Of a DNA stretch of 64,000 nucleotides, positions 1 to 9,378 are shown in pieces; position 1 is the first letter of the stretch, and each line of letters starts with the position of its first letter. Below the pieces are notes generated by a model that made no database searches, was not told where the DNA came from, and worked only from the letters and a program-made list of their open reading frames with translations. Position numbers and translations under genes: made by a program. This DNA comes from RAM1 sp041905405 (GTDB lineage: Bacteria; Pseudomonadota; Gammaproteobacteria; Burkholderiales; Burkholderiaceae_C), in contig JAYRLC010000002.1 in the NCBI GenBank assembly GCA_041905405.1, positions 124,001 through 188,000 on the forward strand. The letters run 5' to 3'.

Positions 1-432
1 GCCCACGCCCACCACCACAAAGCGCGCCGCCCCGGCGCCGCCCGCGCCAGCAGTCTCGATCAGGATGCCAGCCAGCTTGCGGTCAGCCAGCCACAGGTCG
101 TTGGGCCATTTGATGCGCAGGTCCGGGTGCAGGCTGTCGGCCAGCGCCACCCCCACGGCCAGCGACAGGCCCGACCAGTCGCGCGGCGCCATCGGCAGGC
201 CCAGGGAAAAGGTCAGCGACGCACCCGGCTCGCTGGCCCAGGGCCGGTTCAGCCGGCCGCGGCCCGCCGTCTGGCGTTCGGCCACCAGCAACACCGGCTC
301 GGTCTGGCCCGCGCGCGCGCGGCGCATGAGTTCGGTGTTGGACGAGTCGATTTCAGGCAGGACCTCGACCGTGAAGCCCGGCAGGACGGGTGCCACGGCC
401 TCCCAGATCGCCTCGGCCCCCCACTTGATCAT
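1..432 (-). CDS. birA: Biotin-[acetyl-CoA-carboxylase] ligase, 3' end outside window
   Basis: The 144 visible codons encode the catalytic domain of a biotin protein ligase, which makes biotinyl-AMP and transfers biotin to the lysine of carrier proteins such as AccB in the cytoplasm. Seen directly: the GRGRLNRPW biotin/ATP loop at residues 57-65, KWPNDLW at 108-114 and KLAGIL starting with K119. The protein begins almost at the catalytic domain, so it has no room for the N-terminal winged helix of E. coli BirA; it is probably a monofunctional ligase, not a repressor. The ATG at 432-430 overlaps the stop of the upstream SET-domain gene (ATGA), so the two are probably translationally coupled. 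The C-terminal part lies beyond position 1. Confidence 0.92.
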   Translation of the reverse strand, partial: MIKWGAEAIWEAVAPVLPGFTVEVLPEIDSSNTELMRRARAGQTEPVLLVAERQTAGRGRLNRPWASEPGASLTFSLGLPMAPRDWSGLSLAVGVALADSLHPDLRIKWPNDLWLADRKLAGILIETAGAGGAGAARFVVVGVG

Positions 433-923
433 TTCGCGGCACGCCTGCTTTTGCCGCGCTTGGGCGCCAGCAGCGTGCCGCGGCAGGCCTTGGCGCCGCA
501 CCAGCAGGGGTATTCGGCCTTGAGCTTGGGGGTGTAGGGCGCGTCGATGATCAGGCCGTAGTCATAGTTCAGCTCTTCGCCGGCGTGGATGTTGCGCAGC
601 GCCTTGATGAACACGCGGCCGCCTTCCTCGTCGGCCTCGCAGTTGGGATCGCAGCTGTGGTTGATCCAGCGCGACGAGTTGCCGCCGTGCTTGGCGTCGA
701 TGACCCGGTGCTCGTCGATGTGGAAGTAGAACGTATGGTTGGGGTCCTTGGGGTCGTGCGGATGGCGGCGCAGCGCCTCTTTCCAGGTGATGACCTCGCC
801 CACATATTCAATGAGGGTTTCGCCTTCGGCGATGTCCTGCACCGCGAACACCCCCTTGCCGTGGACGCCCGAACGGCGGGTCTGGATGCGGCGGGCAGGG
901 CTGGCGGGGGATTTGGCAGGCAT
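429..923 (-). CDS. SET-domain lysine N-methyltransferase
   Basis: A 164-residue protein made almost entirely of a SET domain, the SAM-dependent lysine methyltransferase fold best known from eukaryotic chromatin enzymes. Visible hallmarks are NHSCDPN at 88-94, ELNYDY at 117-122 and a post-SET cluster C140, C142 and C147 (CWCGAKACRG) that would bind zinc together with the NHSC cysteine. The tail is basic (KRGKSRRAAK). An ATG at 959 is also in frame, but it would put an alternating purine-pyrimidine tract inside the coding region, so the ATG at 923 is preferred. Single-domain SET proteins are known in Proteobacteria and Chlamydiae; the bacterial substrate here is unknown. It is followed by birA with an ATGA overlap. 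Confidence 0.88.
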   Translation of the reverse strand: MPAKSPASPARRIQTRRSGVHGKGVFAVQDIAEGETLIEYVGEVITWKEALRRHPHDPKDPNHTFYFHIDEHRVIDAKHGGNSSRWINHSCDPNCEADEEGGRVFIKALRNIHAGEELNYDYGLIIDAPYTPKLKAEYPCWCGAKACRGTLLAPKRGKSRRAAK

Positions 924-947
924 GAAGGGAAAACTCTGGTAAGTTGA

Positions 948-994
948 ATGTGCACACACGTGCGCGTGCGTGCATGCGCGTATGCGTACGCGCG
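948..994. repeat. 47-bp alternating purine-pyrimidine tract
   Basis: Every base from 948 to 994 alternates purine and pyrimidine (runs of TG, CA, CG and TA steps). This composition favours left-handed Z-DNA under negative supercoiling. It lies in the divergent promoter region between the SET-domain gene and the thioredoxin/topB operon. Any regulatory role is inference. Confidence 0.6.
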
Positions 995-1029
995 AGGAAC
1001 CGCGATTCTAGTTAAAGGTCAAGACAGTC

Positions 1030-1565
1030 ATGAACACTCCAGGGCTTACCCGCCGCCATCTGCTGGCCGCCACCGCGCTGGCGGGCGCGGGCCTGGGCGC
1101 CCAGGCCCAGGGCAACAGCAGTCCGTCGCCCGGCGACGCGCGCGCGCCGGCGCTGCCGGCGGTGGGCGCCGCACTGGCGCTCGCCGACGTGAAGCTGCTG
1201 GATGGCAGCATGTTTCGTGCCGCCTCGGCGCAGGGCCAGGTCGTGGTGGTGTACTGGTGGGCCAGCTGGTGCCCCTACTGCGCCGTCCAAAGTCCGAACA
1301 TAGAGGCCCTGTGGCGCAAGGAGCGCGCGCGGGGCCTGCAGGTGCTGGCGCTGTCCATTGACCGGACGGCCGAAGCTGCCTCAGACTATCTGAAGAAAAA
1401 AGGCTACACGTTCCCGGCGGCGATGCTGACGCCGGAAGTGGCTAAAGTGCTGCCCAAACCCAAGGGGCTGCCCGTGGTCGTGGTGCGCGGACGCAGCGGC
1501 AAGGTGGTGCTGGCGGAGGCAGGGGAAATGCTCCCCGATGACATTGAAGGATTGGCAAAGTTTCT

Positions 1566-1569
<4 letters not shown>
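1030..1569 (+). CDS. TlpA/ResA-like thioredoxin-fold protein
   Basis: A 179-residue exported thiol-disulfide protein. The N-terminus has twin arginines followed by a hydrophobic stretch (TRRHLLAATALAGAG) ending in AQA, so a Tat or Sec signal peptide is likely, placing it in the periplasm. The thioredoxin domain carries the redox motif WCPYC (C81 and C84) and a later cis-proline segment (KGLPVVVV). Such proteins reduce or isomerise cysteines, for example during cytochrome c maturation. Its stop codon overlaps the start of topB (ATGA at 1566-1569), so the two are co-transcribed; a functional link to topoisomerase III is not obvious. Confidence 0.85.
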
Positions 1570-4514
<2,945 letters not shown>

Positions 4515-4517
4515 AGA

Positions 4518-4548
4518 GCGAGCCGCCCGCGCAGGGCGGGTGGCTCGC
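4518..4548. terminator. Bidirectional hairpin between convergent genes
   Basis: A 13-bp GC-rich stem (4518-4530 with 4536-4548, one G-U) and a 5-nt loop lie between the stop codons of topB (+) and the chemoreceptor gene (-). No long T-tract follows on either strand, so it may work as a structural barrier more than a classical intrinsic terminator. Confidence 0.7.
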
Positions 4549-4551
4549 CAC

Positions 4552-6138
4552 TCAGGCTGGCTGGACGCGGAACACCGACACGGCCTGAACCAGGCGATCT
4601 GCCTGGCCACGCAGACTATCGGCTGCGGCGGCGCTCTGCTCGACCAGCGCGGCGTTCTGCTGGGTGGTCAGGTCCATCTGGGTGATCGAACTTCCCACCT
4701 GGCGGACATTGGCACTCTGCTCGCGGCTGGCGGCGCTGATCTCGTTGATGATTCTCGCGACATCGCCAATGGAGCTCACCACTTCCTGCATGGTCTGGCC
4801 CGCCTGATCGGCCTGTCCTGAGCCCTGCTCGACCCGGCTCACGCTTTCCGCGATGAGGGCGTTGATCTGCTTGGCCGAATCGGCCGACCGTTGGGCCAGA
4901 CTGCGGACTTCGGATGCCACGACGGCAAAACCGCGGCCCTGTTCGCCGGCGCGCGCCGCCTCCACGGCCGCATTCAACGCCAGGATGTTGGTCTGGAACG
5001 CGATGCCATCGATCACGCCGGTGATGTCCGCAATGCGGCGAGAGCTCTCGTTGATGTCCTTCATGGCCTGCACCACGCGCGCCACCGCTTCTCCACCCCG
5101 ACCGGCCACGTCGCTGGCCTGGCGGGCCAGCTCGTCGGCGCGGCGGGCGCTGTCGGCGTTCTGCGTCACAGCCGAGTCCAGCTGTGCCATGGAGGCTGCC
5201 GTTTCCTGCAGCGCCGCGGCCTGACGCTCGGTCCGGTTGGAAAGATCGTTGTTGCCCTGTGCAATCTCGCCCGTGGCGGTGGCCAGGCTCTGCGAGCTTT
5301 GCCGCACCGTGGACACCACGCCCGCCAGCCCCAATTGCATTTCGGCCAACCGGGCCATCAGGCTGGTGCGGTCGCTTCCGCGAACCGGAATCGGTGTGGT
5401 CAGGTCCCCGGCCGCCACGGCCTGGGCCACGCTGGCTGCCACATGCGGCTCGCCACCCAGCTGGCGCATCAGGCTGCGGGTCATCGCGGCGGCCATGAGG
5501 ATGCTCAGCAGAACGCAGGCACCCACCGTGCCGGCGAGCCACAGCCGTGCCTGGGCATACACATTTTGTGCATGCTGCGCGGCGGCGCGCCCGGATTCGA
5601 AATTGAATTCGGCCAGCTTGTCCAGGACGGAGATCAGTTCATCCAGCGCCATTTTTGAGGCGCCTTCGCTGATGTCCCGGGCGTCGGCAACCTTTTTCTG
5701 GCGCGACAGCTCAATGACTTTGTCGTGCGAACCGCGCAGGCTCTTCCAGCTTTTGCCGAGCTCGTCACGAAGCAACTGCTCCTGGCCAACAGCTTTCAGC
5801 GCGCCGTAGGAGTCCAGGCTGGCGTGTGCCGACTTCACAACCGACGCCAGCTTGTCGCCGTACTCAGCCCGGTAACTTTCGTCATCGGCATTGACATGCT
5901 TGACCTCCAGATCGCGCAGCTCCAGTGCCGAGGCGCGGGCCGACTGCAAGGTTCGCACGCCTGGCATCCAGCGGCTGGCCAGATCACTGGACGCCTGATT
6001 GACGCCGGCCAGCGCGAACAGCGCGAAGCCGCCGGCACCGACCGTGAAAATCATGAGCAGCGCAAACGCGCCGGCCAATCGGACGCCCAGCCCCACCCGG
6101 TTCAGCCGGGCCACCAGACGTGAAAACATTTTTTTCAT
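4552..6138 (-). CDS. Methyl-accepting chemotaxis protein
   Basis: A 528-residue inner-membrane chemoreceptor that signals to CheA/CheW. The order is TM1 at about 22-46, a periplasmic four-helix-bundle ligand domain of about 150 residues, TM2 at about 199-220, a HAMP linker at about 222-275, then the long coiled-coil signalling domain with the conserved hairpin tip (RAGEQGRGFAVVASEVR). The C-terminus lacks the NWETF-type pentapeptide that tethers CheR/CheB, so adaptation may depend on other receptors. The start at 6138 is preferred because a GAGGAA ribosome-binding site sits just upstream; a further in-frame ATG at 6171 has none. The Cache-domain gene lies 62 bp upstream on the same strand. 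Confidence 0.93.
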   Translation of the reverse strand: MKKMFSRLVARLNRVGLGVRLAGAFALLMIFTVGAGGFALFALAGVNQASSDLASRWMPGVRTLQSARASALELRDLEVKHVNADDESYRAEYGDKLASVVKSAHASLDSYGALKAVGQEQLLRDELGKSWKSLRGSHDKVIELSRQKKVADARDISEGASKMALDELISVLDKLAEFNFESGRAAAQHAQNVYAQARLWLAGTVGACVLLSILMAAAMTRSLMRQLGGEPHVAASVAQAVAAGDLTTPIPVRGSDRTSLMARLAEMQLGLAGVVSTVRQSSQSLATATGEIAQGNNDLSNRTERQAAALQETAASMAQLDSAVTQNADSARRADELARQASDVAGRGGEAVARVVQAMKDINESSRRIADITGVIDGIAFQTNILALNAAVEAARAGEQGRGFAVVASEVRSLAQRSADSAKQINALIAESVSRVEQGSGQADQAGQTMQEVVSSIGDVARIINEISAASREQSANVRQVGSSITQMDLTTQQNAALVEQSAAAADSLRGQADRLVQAVSVFRVQPA

Positions 6139-6200
6139 GGCAGGGTTCCTCGGCCGCGCGCGGACGGCCACTCATTTGTCGTGGGAAGGGAATGCCGGGC

Positions 6201-6689
6201 TCAGGACTTCTTGAAGCCGATATAGGTCACGCCAATGACCTTGCCGCTGGCGTCCTTGATGGCGTGGTAGCAGGTGTCGTAGGCCGTGCCAAGGACATCC
6301 ACCGCGCCACAGAACTTGCCGCCCTTGCTCACGGCTTCATAGGCCTTGTTTCGCGCCAGTTGCGTGCCCACGCCACGCTTGCCCTCGGGGGTCAGCACAT
6401 TGGTGCTCACACGCGTGAACTCTTCACCATCCTTGACGAACACGGTCGCGGTGGCGCCCGTGGTTTTCTTGATCTCGTCCACCACGTCGTAATTGTTGTT
6501 GATGCGGCGGTCGCCAAAGTAGATTGCCGGTGTGTTGCGCTCGCCCACTTTGGCCGTGCCTTCAATACGGGGGGCGCCGATTTTGGCCAGGCGGCTGTTC
6601 AACGCGTCGATGGCGGCGTTCGGGTCATTGGCGTGTGCAAAGCCTGCGGCCAGAACGGCCCAGGCAGCCACAACGAGGGTCTTTTTCAT
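6201..6689 (-). CDS. Stand-alone periplasmic Cache-domain sensor protein
   Basis: A 162-residue protein with a clear Sec signal peptide (KKTLVVAAWAVLAAG...AHA) followed by a single Cache domain of the Cache_3-Cache_2/sCache type (FGDRRINNNYDVVDEIKK, TGATATVFVKDGEEFTRVSTNV, CYHAIKDASGKVIGVTYIGF). Cache domains usually form the extracytoplasmic sensor of chemoreceptors and histidine kinases; here there is no membrane anchor or output domain. Its place just upstream of the chemoreceptor gene suggests, by inference, a soluble ligand-binding partner of that receptor. The ATG at 6689 directly precedes the signal peptide; the open frame continues upstream without one. Confidence 0.82.
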   Translation of the reverse strand: MKKTLVVAAWAVLAAGFAHANDPNAAIDALNSRLAKIGAPRIEGTAKVGERNTPAIYFGDRRINNNYDVVDEIKKTTGATATVFVKDGEEFTRVSTNVLTPEGKRGVGTQLARNKAYEAVSKGGKFCGAVDVLGTAYDTCYHAIKDASGKVIGVTYIGFKKS

Positions 6690-6756
6690 AGATGCTCCAG
6701 TGCGGTTGAAAGTTGCGGACAGAGAAGCCCCGGGACGGCCCGGAACATGGCCCATT

Positions 6757-6784
6757 GTTTCGGCACGCACTCCCTGGAACTTGA
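6757..6784 (-). promoter_or_regulatory. Candidate sigma-28 (FliA) promoter
   Basis: On the minus strand, TCAAGTTC, a 12-bp spacer and GCCGAAAC resemble the flagellar sigma factor consensus TAAAGTTT-N11-GCCGATAA (6 of 8 in each half, spacer one base long). It sits about 70 bp upstream of the Cache gene, which starts the chemoreceptor operon, where such a promoter would be expected. Confidence 0.4.
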
Positions 6785-6817
6785 TGGATAAGCCGGACAA
6801 AGCTGCCGCATCTCCAA

Positions 6818-6845
6818 TTGACATTTCTTATTTGAGGGATAATAT
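6818..6845 (+). promoter_or_regulatory. Near-consensus sigma-70 promoter
   Basis: TTGACA at 6818-6823, a 16-bp spacer and TAATAT at 6840-6845. It points at the lipoprotein gene, with transcription expected to begin near 6852. Its AT-rich surroundings stand out in this GC-rich region. Confidence 0.75.
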
Positions 6846-6878
6846 TCCACAAATTTTACGTCGAGAGTGGGTTTCACC

Positions 6879-7634
6879 ATGCATGCCATACGTCCTGGTT
6901 TTTTGTTCTTCCTGCTTGCAGGCTTGACCGCCTGTGGTGGTGGCGGTGACGATCTGCCGGCCCCGCCCACCCAGCCGGTGACCTTTGCCTTTCGTACCGA
7001 AACCGGCGGGGCTGAACAGGAATTCCGTTACAGCACCACGTCAGCCGAGTTCATCGCCAAGGCCCGCGCCCAGGTCCTGCTGCCCGTGACCGGCCGCAAG
7101 ACCTTTCCCTCAGGCGCCATCGCGGCCGGCAACGGTGGCGTCAACCTGAACTGGGGCTGGCATTTCACCGACCTGCAGCTGGTGGACGCCGCCATCGAGC
7201 TGTGCGACGGCACGCCCGCCATGGTGCAGGGCGACCTGGGCTACTGGCTGGGCACCGTCAAGCGCTTCTGCCCCTGGAGCGGCTACGTGCACGCCGAGGT
7301 GGCGGGCGACACCAGCCAGCGCGACTTTGCGATCGGCCAGACGCGCGAGGTCGCGTCGCTGAACCTGTCCATCGAGCTGCGCGACATCACGGACTCGCGC
7401 TGCCCGGCCGCGGCCATCTGCGTGACCGCGGGCCACGTGGAGGCGCAGCTGCTGGTGCGCATCGGCAACCAGGCCGCCCAGCCATTGACCGTGACGCTGG
7501 ACGCGGGCGCGCGTGACCGGCAGGCCACGCTGGGCGGCTACCGGTTCACGCTGGACAGCCTGGCGCCGTATCCCATCAACAACCCGATCCCCAAGGACCA
7601 GTACCGCGCTGTGGTGACCGCCGCACCGGTGTAG
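6879..7634 (+). CDS. Putative lipoprotein
   Basis: A 251-residue protein with a lipoprotein signal: a hydrophobic segment ending in the lipobox LTAC (C19) followed by GGGG, so it is probably lipidated and membrane-anchored. After cleavage the chain is rich in beta-strand-like stretches; four further cysteines could pair in the periplasm. I do not recognise the family, and the only functional statement I can support is surface or periplasmic location. A GTG at 6867 is also in frame, but the ATG at 6879 keeps a normal signal peptide and has GAGAG upstream. The strong promoter at 6818-6845 drives it alone; it converges with the serine hydrolase gene, 11 bp away. Confidence 0.7.
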   Translation: MHAIRPGFLFFLLAGLTACGGGGDDLPAPPTQPVTFAFRTETGGAEQEFRYSTTSAEFIAKARAQVLLPVTGRKTFPSGAIAAGNGGVNLNWGWHFTDLQLVDAAIELCDGTPAMVQGDLGYWLGTVKRFCPWSGYVHAEVAGDTSQRDFAIGQTREVASLNLSIELRDITDSRCPAAAICVTAGHVEAQLLVRIGNQAAQPLTVTLDAGARDRQATLGGYRFTLDSLAPYPINNPIPKDQYRAVVTAAPV

Positions 7635-7645
7635 CGGTCGGCGGC

Positions 7646-9298
7646 TCAGTCCACCCGCTCGGCGCGCACCTGGCCGTTCTGGTGCAGCACCAGGCCGCGC
7701 ACGGCGCCATTGGCATACCGTTCAAACTGCACCTGCGCCGGGATCGTGTCCCATGCGAAGCGGTCGGGCTGGCCCGCCACCGGGTACACGTTCAGCCGGT
7801 CCTGGCCCGGGCGCTGCACGGACAGCTGTCCATTGGCGGCGGTGACGACCAGGTCAAAACGCGCCGCGCGGTAGCGGCCCGCATAGGCTTGCAGCGTCTC
7901 CTGCGGCAGCAGCGCGGCAGGGGGTGGGGGTTCATCCGTGCGCTGCCCGGGCCGCTCGGTGCCGCGCACCCGCCAGCGCACCGCCACCACGCGGCCGTCC
8001 GCCGCGCCGCCTTCACGCGTGAACACGGCCTGCCCCCGCGGGCCATAGTTGAACCGGTCGGGACCTGACGGCGTGAGCGCCACATAGGTCTGGCCCGTGC
8101 CCCGCAGGTAAAGCCGCCCGTCCTGCGCGACGAAGGTCCAGGCGTTGTGCGCGGTCTCGCGGTACACGCCCGTGTAGTCAGCCAGGCGCCGCGGGTCCAG
8201 CACGTGCGGCGCATCTTCGAGCGGGTAACGGCCCACCAGCATGTCGTTGGCCATGCGCCAGACGGCCGACTGCGCGTTGGACGCCAGCAGCACCACCACT
8301 TCCTGCGTGTCGTGCGCGATGGTCAGCACCGAGCGGAAGCCGCCCGTGCCGCCGGTGTGGCCCCAGGTGCGGCGCGCGGGCGGGCCGTTGACGAAGATCG
8401 CGTAGCCCACCTCGCCCTCGAACACGGCCAGCGGCGTCACCAGCCGCCCGGCCGCCGCGCCCAGCGGGCCCTGCCGGCCGGCCAGGATGGCGCGGCCGAA
8501 GGTCAGCAGGTCGGCCGCCGTGGAGCGCAGCGCGCCGGCCCCGGCGAACGCATCCATGTCCCAGGGCGAAGCCGGCGCGCTGCCGTCAAACGGCGGCGCC
8601 AGGCGCGGTGCCTCGCCGCCCAGCACCTGCAGGGTGTCGCGCATGCCCAGCGGCGCCGTGATGCGTTCGCGCACCAGCGCAGCCCAGGGCCGGCCATAGC
8701 GCTCGGACAGCAGCTCGCCCAGCACGCCGAAGCCGAAGTTGCTGTACAGCGCGTCGCACGGCGCGGGCCGGGCGATCCTGATTGCCGCCAGCGTCTCCCA
8801 CATGCGCGCGCGGCCGTAGTTGCGGTAAGGGTCGGCGGCGGTGTAGCCCTGGCGGCGAAAGTCCGGCGGCAGGCGCGGCAGGCACGAGGTGTGGGTGACG
8901 AGCTGGCGCAGCGTGATGGCCGCTGTGTCGGCGTGCGCAAACGTGGCCTTGCCCTGCAGCAGCTTGCCCAGCGTGTCGTCCAGCGACAGGTCGCCCGCTT
9001 CCACCGCCTGGGCCAGCAGCAGGCCGGTGAAGACCTTGCTGATGGAGCCGATCTCGAACAACGTGGCCTGGGGCCCACTGGTCACCGGCTCGGCGACGCC
9101 GGGACCGCCGGCCGCGCCGGCCAGGGATGTTTTGCCTTCGCGCCAGACGCCCGCCGCGGCCATGCCGGGCTGGCCGCCCAGCGCGTCGCGCGCGAGCTGT
9201 TCAACGGGCGTGGACAGCGCGATGGTGGCGGGCTGGGCGAACGCCGCGCAGGCCGCCAGAAGTGTCGCGGCGCAAAGGAAACGTCCTGGCATGGGCAT
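7646..9298 (-). CDS. Exported serine hydrolase, class C beta-lactamase/PBP fold
   Basis: A 550-residue secreted protein (signal peptide ending near AAFAQ). The penicillin-binding/beta-lactamase domain has the catalytic S85-x-x-K88 (SISK), the YSN triad at 185-187 and HTG at 314-316, the third box that replaces KTG in this class. A C-terminal part of about 180 residues follows and is rich in beta strands (repeated YAGRYRA- and YTGVYRE-like segments), as in esterase, D-aminopeptidase and carboxypeptidase members of the family. The length and tail argue against a resistance beta-lactamase; the substrate could be a D-amino-acid peptide or an ester. It is transcribed alone. Confidence 0.85.
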   Translation of the reverse strand: MPMPGRFLCAATLLAACAAFAQPATIALSTPVEQLARDALGGQPGMAAAGVWREGKTSLAGAAGGPGVAEPVTSGPQATLFEIGSISKVFTGLLLAQAVEAGDLSLDDTLGKLLQGKATFAHADTAAITLRQLVTHTSCLPRLPPDFRRQGYTAADPYRNYGRARMWETLAAIRIARPAPCDALYSNFGFGVLGELLSERYGRPWAALVRERITAPLGMRDTLQVLGGEAPRLAPPFDGSAPASPWDMDAFAGAGALRSTAADLLTFGRAILAGRQGPLGAAAGRLVTPLAVFEGEVGYAIFVNGPPARRTWGHTGGTGGFRSVLTIAHDTQEVVVLLASNAQSAVWRMANDMLVGRYPLEDAPHVLDPRRLADYTGVYRETAHNAWTFVAQDGRLYLRGTGQTYVALTPSGPDRFNYGPRGQAVFTREGGAADGRVVAVRWRVRGTERPGQRTDEPPPPAALLPQETLQAYAGRYRAARFDLVVTAANGQLSVQRPGQDRLNVYPVAGQPDRFAWDTIPAQVQFERYANGAVRGLVLHQNGQVRAERVD

Positions 9299-9378
9299 GT
9301 GGCAGACACCTGTGGTGTGGGATCGCCCGCCATTGTGCCGATGCGCTGCCGGTGCGCTGCCGATGCGCTGCCGCGCCG

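Noticed and set aside
924..959. Longer N-terminus of the SET-domain protein from ATG 959
   Set aside because: No ribosome site, a non-conserved lead and overlap with the alternating purine-pyrimidine tract; ATG 923 fits the domain start.
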